A stretch of DNA of 64,000 bases from VRUE01 sp963770315. GTDB lineage: Bacteria; Actinomycetota; Thermoleophilia; Solirubrobacterales; 70-9. A model generated the notes under the pieces. The model did no database searches. It saw nothing but the letters and a program-made list of their open reading frames with translations, and was not told the DNA's origin. The stretch is taken from assembly GCA_963770315.1 (NCBI GenBank), contig CAVYPC010000002.1:1054001-1118000 (forward strand), given 5' to 3'. This document shows positions 33,359 through 41,549 of the stretch, one piece after another. Within the stretch, counting starts at the first letter, position 1; each line of letters opens with the position of its first letter. Position numbers and translations under genes: made by a program.

Positions 33359-34641
33359 GCCCGCGCCCGCAACTGGGTCGCCGCCCATGCCAGGCCGACT
33401 CCGGCCAAGGCGGCGACCAGCGGGATGGTCACCAGCACCCGCCGCGGCGAGGCGACGAGCAGGGCACCGGTCGCCGTGACGGCGATCAAGACCACGCCCA
33501 GCAGCAGCGCCTCCCAGCGACGCTGCCAGGTGAGGACGGCTAGCCCGAGTAGGCCGAACGCGACCAAGGCCCAGTGCAGTGCCTCCCAGAGCGGCTCGCG
33601 CATCACGTCGCGCGGCCCGTGCGACCAGATCCGGCCGATCTTGGCGGCGACGAAGCCGGCATAGGAGAGCGGTTCCTCGCGGATCTCGTCCCAGAGCCGT
33701 TCGCGACCCATCCGGGCCAGGGCGGCGTCGCTTTCGAGCCCGGGGTAGCGCTGGGCGGCGAGGGCGGCGAGGATCTGCTCCAGCCGCGGATCGGGCGGCA
33801 GCTGCCTGCGCAGCTCCGGATGGCGCTCCAGCACCTCTGCGCCGACCCGTTCGGGATCGCCCCCGGAGGGGATGTAGGAGCCGGAGAAGAGGACCTGGCC
33901 GCCGCCGGTCGAGATCGGCACGAAGCGGTCGAGGGCGACCGCATTGCGCACGGACCACGGCGCCACGACCACCGCCAGGCCGGCGAGCAGGACGAGCGCC
34001 TGGACCAGGCCCTCACGCCAGCCGTCCCAGCCGTGGCGTGCCAGCACCACCACGGCTATCGGCAGCGAGATCGCCAGGTACTCCGGGCGGGTCAACGCCA
34101 GCGCTCCAAGCAATAGCCCTGGAACCAGCCAGCTGATGCGCGGTCCCGCCCCGTCTGCCCAGAGCATCGCCAGCACCGCCCCCGAGAGCAGCGTGGCGGC
34201 GAGCGGCTCGCTCATCAGCATGCCCTGGTACTCGAGCAGGGCCGGGTAGATTGCTAACGCGGCAGCGGCTGCCAGGCCGGCGACGGGACCGGACAGGCGG
34301 CGGCCGATTAGGTAGGCGAAGAGAACGGAGAGCCAGCCGATCGCGGCAAGGACGAGTCGCGCCAGGCGTTCGTGAACGCCCCCGGTCAGGGCGTAGACGC
34401 CGCCGGCCAGCAGCGGCAATCCGGGCGAGTAGTTGCTCGCCGGCTGGGTCGCCCCACGGCCGAGGGTGAAGCCCTCGCCGCGCTCCAGGTTGGCGGCGAT
34501 CGTCGCGTAGGCGGTGGCGTCGTAGACCGGCGCCCGGCCCTGCCAGGCGTCGTCGACGCGCAGCCCAAGCCCCAGCAGCAGGATCGCCGCCAGCGCGGCA
34601 AGCCCCACTCGCCCGCCGTTGCGCGCCGCCAGACCCTTCAT
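33343..34641 (-). CDS. GT-C (family 39-like) glycosyltransferase, second paralogue
   Basis: A 432-residue multispanning protein, paralogous to 31513-32862. Early loop PVYDATAYATIAANLERGEGF supplies the acidic residue of the GT-C active site, LPLLAGGVYALTGGVHERLARLVLA and the PISTGGGQVLFSGSYIPSGG loop follow. The ATG 34641 is set by the KGLAARNGG start and by a TAGCAT box 7 nt upstream. It is transcribed divergently from the UDP-sulfoquinovose synthase gene, with two -10 boxes back to back in a 45-bp gap. Confidence 0.88.
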   Translation of the reverse strand: MKGLAARNGGRVGLAALAAILLLGLGLRVDDAWQGRAPVYDATAYATIAANLERGEGFTLGRGATQPASNYSPGLPLLAGGVYALTGGVHERLARLVLAAIGWLSVLFAYLIGRRLSGPVAGLAAAAALAIYPALLEYQGMLMSEPLAATLLSGAVLAMLWADGAGPRISWLVPGLLLGALALTRPEYLAISLPIAVVVLARHGWDGWREGLVQALVLLAGLAVVVAPWSVRNAVALDRFVPISTGGGQVLFSGSYIPSGGDPERVGAEVLERHPELRRQLPPDPRLEQILAALAAQRYPGLESDAALARMGRERLWDEIREEPLSYAGFVAAKIGRIWSHGPRDVMREPLWEALHWALVAFGLLGLAVLTWQRRWEALLLGVVLIAVTATGALLVASPRRVLVTIPLVAALAGVGLAWAATQLRARAQASL

Positions 34642-34648
34642 CTGGCGG

Positions 34649-34654
34649 ATGCTA
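34649..34654 (-). promoter_or_regulatory. Leaderless -10 box of the second GT-C gene
   Basis: TAGCAT on the minus strand followed by 7 nt and ATG 34641. Confidence 0.6.
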
Positions 34655-34670
34655 TGTCGCCCCCGTCCGT

Positions 34671-34676
34671 TACCCT
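34671..34676 (+). promoter_or_regulatory. -10 box of the UDP-sulfoquinovose synthase gene
   Basis: TACCCT, 10 nt before ATG 34687; divergent to the GT-C promoter. Confidence 0.45.
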
Positions 34677-34686
34677 GCCGCGACTT

Positions 34687-35871
34687 ATGCGCGTTCTCAC
34701 TCTTGGGGGCGATGGCTACCTGGGCTGGCCGACTGCCCTGAGGTTCTCGGCTCGCGGACACGAGGTCGCCGTCGTCGACAACTTCTCCCGCCGCCGCTGG
34801 GTCGGCGAGGCTGGCAGCGACTCGCTGACGCCGATCGCGGACCTCGAGCAGCGGATCGAGGCCTGGTGCGAGACCTCCGGCGAGCGGATCCGCAGCTATA
34901 CCGGCTCGGTCGAGGACGGCGACTTCCTCGACGGCGTCGTCGCCGAGATCCGGCCCGAGGTCGTCATCCACTACGGCGAGCAGCCCTCGGCGCCCTACTC
35001 GATGATCTCCCGCGAGCGCGCGGTCGAGACCCAGCACACCAACGTGATCGGCAACCTCAACCTGCTCTTCTCGCTGCGCGACCACGTCCCCGACTGCCAC
35101 CTGGTCAAGCTGGGCACGATGGGCGAGTACGGCCAGCCCAACATCGATATCGAGGAGGGCTACATCGAGATCGAGCACAAGGGGCGTAAGGACACGCTGC
35201 CCTTCCCGAAGCTGCCCGGCTCGCTCTACCACTGCTCCAAGGTCCACGACTCGACCAACATCCATTTCGCCTGCCGCACCTGGGGCCTGCGCGCCACCGA
35301 CCTCAACCAGGGCGTCGTCTACGGGATCGAGACCGAGGAGACCGCCGGCGACGAGCGGCTGATCACCCGCTTCGACTACGACGAGATTTTCGGCACCGTG
35401 CTCAACCGCTTCTGCGTGCAGGCGGTCATCGGCCACCCGCTGACCGTCTACGGCACGGGCGGTCAGACCCGCGGCTTCCTCAACATCCGCGACACCCTGC
35501 AGTGCGTCGAGCTGGCCGCGCTCAACCCGGCCGGCGCCGGCGAGTTCCGTGTCTTCAACCAGTTCACCGAGCAGTTCTCGGTGCTGGAGCTAGCCGAGCT
35601 GGTCAAGGCCGCGGCCGAGCACCTCGGCTACTCGGTCGAGATCCAGCACTGCGACAACCCCCGGGTCGAGAAGGAAGAGCACTACTACAACGCGATCCAC
35701 ACCAAGCTGCTCGACCTCGGCCTGGAGCCGACCCTGCTCGGCGAGGAGCTGGTCGAGTCGATCGTCCACGCGATCGAGCGCTACAAGGGCAATGTGATCG
35801 AGGGCTCGATCGATCCCCACACCCGCTGGAACCCGGCCGGCACGGCAAAAACCCCCGCTGGCCGCGCATAG
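34687..35871 (+). CDS. sqdB: UDP-sulfoquinovose synthase (SQD1/SqdB-like)
   Basis: A 394-residue short-chain dehydrogenase/epimerase. The NAD site is LTLGGDGYLGWPTAL at the N-terminus. VIHYGEQPSAPYSMI, KLGTMGEYGQPNIDIEEG and the SLYHCSKVHDSTNI segment with the Tyr-x3-Lys pair are the SQD1 signature, together with NQGVVYG and GQTRGFLNIRDTLQCVEL. SQD1 converts UDP-glucose and sulfite to UDP-sulfoquinovose, the donor for sulfolipid or sulfonated glycans. No SqdX- or SqdD-type transferase is adjacent; instead GT2 and GT-C genes lie next to it. It runs in the same direction as ilvB, 25 nt upstream of it. Confidence 0.88.
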   Translation: MRVLTLGGDGYLGWPTALRFSARGHEVAVVDNFSRRRWVGEAGSDSLTPIADLEQRIEAWCETSGERIRSYTGSVEDGDFLDGVVAEIRPEVVIHYGEQPSAPYSMISRERAVETQHTNVIGNLNLLFSLRDHVPDCHLVKLGTMGEYGQPNIDIEEGYIEIEHKGRKDTLPFPKLPGSLYHCSKVHDSTNIHFACRTWGLRATDLNQGVVYGIETEETAGDERLITRFDYDEIFGTVLNRFCVQAVIGHPLTVYGTGGQTRGFLNIRDTLQCVELAALNPAGAGEFRVFNQFTEQFSVLELAELVKAAAEHLGYSVEIQHCDNPRVEKEEHYYNAIHTKLLDLGLEPTLLGEELVESIVHAIERYKGNVIEGSIDPHTRWNPAGTAKTPAGRA

Positions 35872-35880
35872 GCCCACTGG

Positions 35881-35886
35881 TACCAT
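35881..35886 (+). promoter_or_regulatory. -10 box of ilvBN
   Basis: TACCAT, 10 nt before ATG 35897. There is no room for an attenuator leader, unlike leuA. Confidence 0.45.
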
Positions 35887-35896
35887 CGCGAGTCCG

Positions 35897-37594
35897 ATGA
35901 GAGCCGCGGACGCGTTGATGGAAAGCCTCAAGGCCGAGGGTGTGGAGAACATCTTCGGCATCCCCGGCGGGGCCAACCTGCCGACCTACGACGCGCTCGT
36001 CGACGCCGGCTTCCGTCACATCCAGGTCCGCCACGAGCAGGGCGGCGGTCACGCCGCCGAGGGCTACGCCAAGGCGTCGGGCCGGGTGGGCGTCGCATTT
36101 GCGACCTCGGGCCCCGGTGCGACCAACCTGGTGACCGCGATCGCCGACGCGATGATGGACTCGGTGCCGACCGTCTTCGTCACCGGCCAGGTGCGGACCG
36201 AGCTGATCGGCACCGACGGCTTCCAGGAGGCCGACATCCTCGGCGCGACGCTGCCCTTCGTCAAGCACTCCTTCCAGGTAACCGACCCGCGCCAGATCCC
36301 CGAGTACGTCCACGAGGCCTTCCACGTCGCCTCGACCGGGCGCCCCGGGCCGGTGCTGCTCGACATCCCCCAGGACCTCTCGCGGGCCGATATCGACTAC
36401 GCGACACGCACCGAGCCGGTCGAGCTCGCCGGTTACAAACCGATGAGCAAGGGCAACATCAAACAGGTGCGGATCGCCGCCAAAGCGCTCGCCAACGCGA
36501 AGCAGCCGATCCTCTATACGGGTGGCGGCGTGGTCAACGCCAACGCCGCCGAGGAGCTGCGCGAGCTGGTCGCCGCCGACCGCTTCCCGGTCACCTCGAC
36601 CCTGATGGGCCTGGGCGCCTACCCGGCCTCCGGAGAGGGCTGGCTCGGCATGCTCGGCATGCACGGCACCGTGACCGCGAACTGGGCGATGGACAGCGCC
36701 GACCTGATCGTCGCGATCGGCGCCCGCTTCGACGACCGGATCACCGGCAAGCTCGCCGAGTTCGCGCCGAACGCCAAAGTCATCCACATCGACATCGACC
36801 CGGCGGAGATATCCAAGAACGTCGGCGCTCACATCCCGATCGTCGGCGACGTGAAGCTGGTCCTGCCGGAGCTGACCCGCGAGTACCGGGCTCTGCAGAC
36901 CGACCCGTCGCGCCTCGAGCCCTGGTGGGGGCAGCTGCGCGAGTGGCAGCAGAAGCACCCGCTGCGCTACGAGCTCGGCGTCGACGGCGAGATCAAGCCG
37001 CAGTTCATGATCGAGGCGATGCACCGGGCGACGCGGGGGAACGCGATCGTCACCTCCGACGTCGGCCAGCACCAGATGTGGGCCGCGCAGTACTACGGCT
37101 TCGAGCAGCCACGCCGCTGGATCAACTCGGGCGGCCTCGGAACGATGGGCTTCGGCCTGCCGGCCGCGGTCGGCGCCAAGGTCGCCTGTCCGGATGATGA
37201 CGTCGTCTGCCTGGCCGGCGACGGCAGCCTGATCATGAACTGCCAGGAGCTTGCCACCTGCGTCACCGAAGGGATCCCGGTCAAGGTCTTCCTGATGAAC
37301 AACGGCTACATGGGCATGGTCCGCCAGTGGCAGGAGCTCTTCTGGGACCGCCGCTACAGCTCGGTCGAGATGGGCGCCAGCCCGGACTGGGTCAAGCTGG
37401 CGGAGGCGTTCGGCGCGACCGGGATGCGCTGCGAGAGCGCCGACGAGCTCGAGGGGACGATGGTCAGGGCATTGGAGACCGACGGCCCCGTGCTGCTCGA
37501 CGTACGCGTCGCCCAGGAGGAGAACTGCTACCCGATGATCCCACCGGGGCAGGCGGCGAGGGACATGGTCGAGGCACCGGAGGCGGTGAGCTGA
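35897..37594 (+). CDS. ilvB: Acetolactate synthase large subunit
   Basis: A 565-residue TPP enzyme, the first step shared by valine, leucine and isoleucine synthesis. N-terminal FGIPGGANLPTYDAL and RHEQGGGHAAEGYAKASG carry the catalytic Glu that activates TPP. SGPGATNLVTAIADAMMDSVP follows, and the C-terminal TPP/Mg motif is CLAGDGSLIMNCQELATC with MNNGYMGMVRQWQELFW. ATG 35897 gives the normal family start. The ilvN ATG overlaps its stop (TGATG), so both subunits are coupled. The window separates it from ilvC by an 8-kb menaquinone block. Confidence 0.97.
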   Translation: MRAADALMESLKAEGVENIFGIPGGANLPTYDALVDAGFRHIQVRHEQGGGHAAEGYAKASGRVGVAFATSGPGATNLVTAIADAMMDSVPTVFVTGQVRTELIGTDGFQEADILGATLPFVKHSFQVTDPRQIPEYVHEAFHVASTGRPGPVLLDIPQDLSRADIDYATRTEPVELAGYKPMSKGNIKQVRIAAKALANAKQPILYTGGGVVNANAAEELRELVAADRFPVTSTLMGLGAYPASGEGWLGMLGMHGTVTANWAMDSADLIVAIGARFDDRITGKLAEFAPNAKVIHIDIDPAEISKNVGAHIPIVGDVKLVLPELTREYRALQTDPSRLEPWWGQLREWQQKHPLRYELGVDGEIKPQFMIEAMHRATRGNAIVTSDVGQHQMWAAQYYGFEQPRRWINSGGLGTMGFGLPAAVGAKVACPDDDVVCLAGDGSLIMNCQELATCVTEGIPVKVFLMNNGYMGMVRQWQELFWDRRYSSVEMGASPDWVKLAEAFGATGMRCESADELEGTMVRALETDGPVLLDVRVAQEENCYPMIPPGQAARDMVEAPEAVS

Positions 37595-38139
37595 TGGAGG
37601 CGGGGACCCCTCAACTGGTCAAACTCGAGGACCTGCATGTGCCCGGGCAGCTGAGCGGCCGCAAGCACATCCTCTCGATCCTGGTCGAGAACAAGCCGGG
37701 CGTGCTGGCGCGGATCGCCGGGCTCTTCTCGCGGCGCGGCTTCAACATCGACACGCTCGCGGTGGGCCCGACCGACGACCCCACCGTCTCGCGGATCACG
37801 CTCACCCTCGACGGCGCCGTTCACCCGATCGACCAGGTGATCAAGCAGCTGCACAAGCTGGTCAACGTGCTGAAAATCCGCGACATGGAGCCGGAGGAGA
37901 CCGTCGCCCGCGAGATGGCGATGTTCAAAGTCTCGGCCGCGGTTGAGAGCCGCGCCGAGATCATCCAGTTCGCGGAGATATTCCGCGCCAAGATCATCGA
38001 TGTCTCGCGCCGCGCGATGACGATCGAGGTCACTGGCTCGGCCGACAAGATCGAGGCCTTCGAGCGGATGATCCGCCCTCACGGCCTGATCGAGATGGTC
38101 CGAACCGGAGAGATCGCGATCGCCCGGGGCGGAGACTGA
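37594..38139 (+). CDS. ilvN: Acetolactate synthase small (regulatory) subunit
   Basis: A 181-residue regulatory subunit. The ACT domain HILSILVENKPGVLARIAGLFSRRGFNIDTLAVG carries the valine-binding site, and the second domain contains REMAMFKVSA, IIQFAEIFRAKIIDVS and GLIEMVRTG. It gives feedback inhibition and full activity to IlvB. ATG 37594 overlaps the ilvB stop. The first 22 residues are a short non-conserved extension. Confidence 0.97.
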   Translation: MEAGTPQLVKLEDLHVPGQLSGRKHILSILVENKPGVLARIAGLFSRRGFNIDTLAVGPTDDPTVSRITLTLDGAVHPIDQVIKQLHKLVNVLKIRDMEPEETVAREMAMFKVSAAVESRAEIIQFAEIFRAKIIDVSRRAMTIEVTGSADKIEAFERMIRPHGLIEMVRTGEIAIARGGD

Positions 38140-38153
38140 AAATGACGAACCCA

Positions 38154-38204
38154 GACGCCGCCATGCGGCGTCCTCAGTCGCCCGAATAGCGCTGCTATTC
38201 GGGC
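38154..38204 (+). terminator. Tandem hairpins between ilvN and menF
   Basis: GACGCCGC, loop CAT, GCGGCGTC (38154-38172), followed by the perfect 11-bp stem GCCCGAATAGC / GCTATTCGGGC (38180-38190 with 38194-38204, loop GCT). Together they should terminate ilvBN transcription. No U tract follows. They end only 11 nt before the menF start codon. Confidence 0.65.
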
Positions 38205-38215
38205 TCCCTGCGTCC

Positions 38216-39616
38216 TTGTCTGGCGACCTCTGGATCTCGTCCTTTTCTAGCCTCCGACCCGCGGTCGAACGCGCTCTCTCCGCTGGCAAGAGGATCCTGG
38301 TGAGCGTTACCGCTCCGACTGATTTCGTCGATCCATGTGCCATGGCGTTTTCCTCGCGCCTGGCGTCAGACCACTGGTTTTGCTGGGCGCAGCCCGATAG
38401 AGGGTTTTCTCTCGCGGCCATAGGCGTTGCGCATGAGGTGACTTCCCGCGGGAAGGACCGGTTCGGCGACGTGGCCCAAGAGTGTCTTGCCCTCAACGAG
38501 GGGGCAGTGCTGGACGAGCCAGCCGGTCTTCCCGCTGGTGCGGGGCCTGTCTGGACTGGCGGCTTTGCCTTCGATCCCGACGGGGCGTCGTCTCCGCCCT
38601 GGTCGTCGTTCGAGCCCGCCTCGATGGTCCTGCCGGAGCTCTCGATCTGTCGGCAGGGCAGAGAGGCGTTCCTCACCGTCAACCTGGTCGTCTCGCCGGG
38701 CGACGACGCGGCCGGGCTCGCCGACCGGATGGCGGCGCGCATCGCAAGCCTCCGCGCCGATCCGCTGCCGATGCTCGATCCTCACCTCGCCGACCGGCCG
38801 GAGATCCGCAGCGTGCACCCGCCGGGCGATTTCGAAACGGCCGTCGTTGCCGCCACAGAGCGGATTGGCCGTGGGGAGATGAGCAAGGTCGTGCTGGCCC
38901 GCGAGGTGACGGTCGAGGCGGCGGTCGCCCATGACCCGGCGGCGATCTTCGGCGCCCTGCGCGAGCAGTTCCCGTCCTGTTTCTGCTTCTGTCGCGGCAC
39001 TCCCGAAGCGGCTTTCCTCGGTGCCAGCCCCGAGCTCCTGATCCGCCGCTCCGGCGCGGGCGCCTCGACCGTCGCCCTGGCCGGCTCGACTCGGCGCAGC
39101 TCCGATCCCGCCGTCGACGACCACCTCGGCGAGCAGCTGCTGCGCAGCGACAAGAATCGCCGCGAGCAGAGGATCGTCGCCGAGCGGATCGTCCGCAAGC
39201 TGCGCCCGCACGCCGTCTGGGTGGAGACGGCTCCCGAGCCCGAGGTGGTCAAGGTCGCCAACATTCAGCACCTGGCGACGCCGGTGATCGCCCAGCTGGC
39301 CGAACCGCACTCGGCGGTCGAGCTGGCGGGGGTGCTGCACCCGACTCCTGCCGTCGGCGGCGAGCCCTGGCCCGGCGCCGCGAAGACGATCGCCGACTTG
39401 GAGCGGATGGACCGCGGCTGGTACGCCGGCCCGGTCGGCTGGATGGACGCGGCCGAGGACGGCGAGTTCTGCGTCGCCCTGCGCAGCGCCCTGCTGCGCG
39501 ACCGCGAGGCCCGTCTCTTCGCCGGCGTCGGCGTGGTAGCCGGCTCCGACCCGGCGGCGGAGCTGGAGGAGACCGAGGTCAAGCTGCAGGCGCTGCTGCC
39601 ACTCGTCGCTGAGTAG
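38216..39616 (+). CDS. menF: Isochorismate synthase
   Basis: A 466-residue chorismate-using enzyme of the MenF/EntC family. SKVVLAREVTVEA, FLGASPELLIRR, ALAGSTRR, RSDKNRREQRIVAERI with the catalytic acid-base pair, QHLATPVIA, LHPTPAVGGEPWP, YAGPVGWMD and LFAGVGVVAGSDPAAELEETEVK are all family blocks. It commits chorismate to menaquinone, consistent with menDCABE next door. The start is uncertain: TTG 38216 gives a natural N-terminus (LRPAVERALSAGKRILVSVTA) but lies directly after the ilvN hairpins with no clear ribosome-binding site; GTG 38300 is the next in-frame option. Confidence 0.93.
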   Translation: MSGDLWISSFSSLRPAVERALSAGKRILVSVTAPTDFVDPCAMAFSSRLASDHWFCWAQPDRGFSLAAIGVAHEVTSRGKDRFGDVAQECLALNEGAVLDEPAGLPAGAGPVWTGGFAFDPDGASSPPWSSFEPASMVLPELSICRQGREAFLTVNLVVSPGDDAAGLADRMAARIASLRADPLPMLDPHLADRPEIRSVHPPGDFETAVVAATERIGRGEMSKVVLAREVTVEAAVAHDPAAIFGALREQFPSCFCFCRGTPEAAFLGASPELLIRRSGAGASTVALAGSTRRSSDPAVDDHLGEQLLRSDKNRREQRIVAERIVRKLRPHAVWVETAPEPEVVKVANIQHLATPVIAQLAEPHSAVELAGVLHPTPAVGGEPWPGAAKTIADLERMDRGWYAGPVGWMDAAEDGEFCVALRSALLRDREARLFAGVGVVAGSDPAAELEETEVKLQALLPLVAE

Positions 39617-39625
39617 GCGGTGTTG

Positions 39626-39734
39626 GGGATGCATCGGGTGAGCCTCTCCCTGAGGCCGTTGCGCAGCTGATCGTGGGTCGGGGTTCGGAACGTGGGTCCT
39701 TGAGCCTCATGGAGAGGCTCACCCGATGCATCCC
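39626..39734. terminator. Long inverted repeat between convergent menF and menD
   Basis: Two 31-nt arms (39626-39656 and 39704-39734) pair with one mismatch around a 47-nt loop that contains CGTGGGTC twice. It starts 9 nt after the menF stop and ends 2 nt before the menD stop, so it can terminate both genes. Its loop does not contain the three-hairpin core found at 9.6 and 46.9 kb. Confidence 0.75.
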
Positions 39735-39736
39735 AA

Positions 39737-41488
39737 TCAGCGCTGCAGGTCTGCGAGAGCGGCGGCAACGCGTTCGGAGAGCTTGCGATGGAGAGCGGCG
39801 TTGGCTTGGCGGTCGGTCTTTACCTCGATCAGGCCGGTGCCGGCGGCGAGGGCGGCGGGGAGATCGGTTAGTGAGTCGAGGCGGTGGTGGGGGAGGTCGA
39901 AGAGGGCCGCTGCCTTGGCGACGCTCACACCTCGCGGGGTGCCGAGGAGCGCCTCGAACTCGTGATTGTCCAGTGCCTCCGCCTGGGGCAGGAAGTGGAA
40001 GATGCCGCCGCCATCGTTGTCGATCACGACTATCCGCACGGCGGTGGAGACGTCGCGCAGGGCGGCTAGGCCGCCGATGTCGTGGAGCAGGCCGAGGTCG
40101 CCGGTGACGATCGTCGTCGGCTTGCCGCTTGCATGAGCTGCGCCGATCCCCGAGGAGATCAGGCCGTCGATCCCGTTGGCGCCGCGATTGCAGAGGAAGG
40201 TCGCGTCCGTCGCAGTGGAGGGCAGGAAGGCCTCCTGGTCGCGGATCGACATGCTCGAAGCGATGTAGACGAGCTCACCATCGCCGTAGGCGGCTGCTAG
40301 CGCCAGCTGCAGAGCCGGCTCGCTGGGGGTGTCGAGGTCGCCCAGCTCCGCCTCGATCGCCTCCCGTGCGGCGCGCTCTGCCTGCAGCCACATCGCCGGC
40401 GCCGGGCGGTCCTCGCCAAGGCGTGCCGCCCAGCCGGATGCCAGCTCGGTCGGATCGGCGCGGAGCAGCGCCGCTGCACGGCGGGTCGGCTCGTTCCAGT
40501 CGCCGAGTGGGTCGACGACGATCTGGTCGGCACCCGATTCGGCCAGCCAGGAGCGCAGCGGCTTGCTGGTCGGCATCTCGCCGAAGCGCAGCACCAGGTC
40601 CGGCGATGCCATCTCCCGGAACCGCTCGTCGCGGAGCAGCAAGTCGTAGGCGGTGATCACGTGGGAGCGGTCATGCGGCCCGCAGCGCAACTGGGAGGTC
40701 GGCTCGGCGAGGATCGGGTAGCCGGCGACGCGGGCCAGGTGGGCGAGCGGCTCGCGCAGCTCGGGGTCGAGCTGGCGCCCGGCGACGATCACGCCGATCT
40801 CCGCCTCGGCGATGTGCTTCGCCACCTCGTCGAGCAGGAACTGCGAGGGCTCCAAGTCGATCGGCGTGACCGCGGTCAGCGGGCGGTCGCCGCGGCCGTT
40901 CAGCGCAAGCGGATCGACCGCGGTCACCGCGCCCTCCGCAGACAGCGGGGCGAGCGGCTCGCGGAAGGGGAAGTTGAGGTGGACCGGACCGGGTCGCTGC
41001 TCGCCTCGGGCCGCGGCAAAGGCCCGGCAGGCGGTGGCACGGAAGTGGAGCAGGCCATCGTCGTCGGCGTCGTGGCTGCCGACCTCGCAGAACCAGCGCA
41101 CCGATTCGCCGTAGAGCTTGAGCTGATCGATCGCCTGGCCGGCGCCGATCCCGCGCAGCTCCGGCGGCCGGTCGGCGGTCAGCGCGATCAGCGGCACGGC
41201 CGAGTGGTCGGCCTCGCACACGGCCGGGTGGTAATTGGCGGCCGCAGTGCCGGAGGTGCAGAGGATCGCAACCGGAACGCCGCTCGCCTGAGCGGCGCCC
41301 AGAGCGAAGAAGGCCGCGGCGCGCTCGTCGAGGATCACCGTCGTCTCGATCTCCTCCTGCCGCCAGAGGGCCAAGGCCAAGGGGGTGGAGCGCGAGCCGG
41401 GAGAGAGGACGGCGTGGCGCAGGCCGCAGCGGGCCAGCTCCTCGGCGAAGGCGGAGGCAAGCGCCGTATTGCGATTGGTCGGGTCCAT
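39737..41488 (-). CDS. menD: SEPHCHC synthase (MenD)
   Basis: A 583-residue TPP enzyme that joins isochorismate and 2-oxoglutarate in menaquinone synthesis. VLSPGSRSTPLALAL, LDERAAAFFALGAAQASG, LCTSGTAAANYHPAVCEA, LTADRPPELRGIGAGQAIDQ, FLCNRGANGIDGLISSGIGAA and the TPP motif VTGDLGLLHDIGGL with NDGGGIFHFLP are all diagnostic. ATG 41488 follows a TAGGCT box by 6 nt. It is monocistronic, pointing away from menC; the 38-nt hairpin repeat lies just upstream. Confidence 0.97.
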   Translation of the reverse strand: MDPTNRNTALASAFAEELARCGLRHAVLSPGSRSTPLALALWRQEEIETTVILDERAAAFFALGAAQASGVPVAILCTSGTAAANYHPAVCEADHSAVPLIALTADRPPELRGIGAGQAIDQLKLYGESVRWFCEVGSHDADDDGLLHFRATACRAFAAARGEQRPGPVHLNFPFREPLAPLSAEGAVTAVDPLALNGRGDRPLTAVTPIDLEPSQFLLDEVAKHIAEAEIGVIVAGRQLDPELREPLAHLARVAGYPILAEPTSQLRCGPHDRSHVITAYDLLLRDERFREMASPDLVLRFGEMPTSKPLRSWLAESGADQIVVDPLGDWNEPTRRAAALLRADPTELASGWAARLGEDRPAPAMWLQAERAAREAIEAELGDLDTPSEPALQLALAAAYGDGELVYIASSMSIRDQEAFLPSTATDATFLCNRGANGIDGLISSGIGAAHASGKPTTIVTGDLGLLHDIGGLAALRDVSTAVRIVVIDNDGGGIFHFLPQAEALDNHEFEALLGTPRGVSVAKAAALFDLPHHRLDSLTDLPAALAAGTGLIEVKTDRQANAALHRKLSERVAAALADLQR

Positions 41489-41494
41489 GACCGA

Positions 41495-41500
41495 AGCCTA
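41495..41500 (-). promoter_or_regulatory. Leaderless -10 box of menD
   Basis: TAGGCT on the minus strand followed by 6 nt and ATG 41488. Confidence 0.55.
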
Positions 41501-41503
41501 TTG

Positions 41504-41541
41504 GCGAGTTACCTACCCATACAGGGGGCTAACTCGCCAGG
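41504..41541. repeat. 38-nt hairpin repeat, copy 2 (upstream of menD)
   Basis: GGCGAGTTA at 41504-41512 pairs with TAACTCGCC at 41531-41539, with GGGGGC in the loop. It matches 19234-19271 except for a few loop bases. In both places it fills a short gap immediately upstream of a leaderless promoter, here reading towards menD on the minus strand. Confidence 0.7.
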
Positions 41542-41549
41542 GCCCCAGC

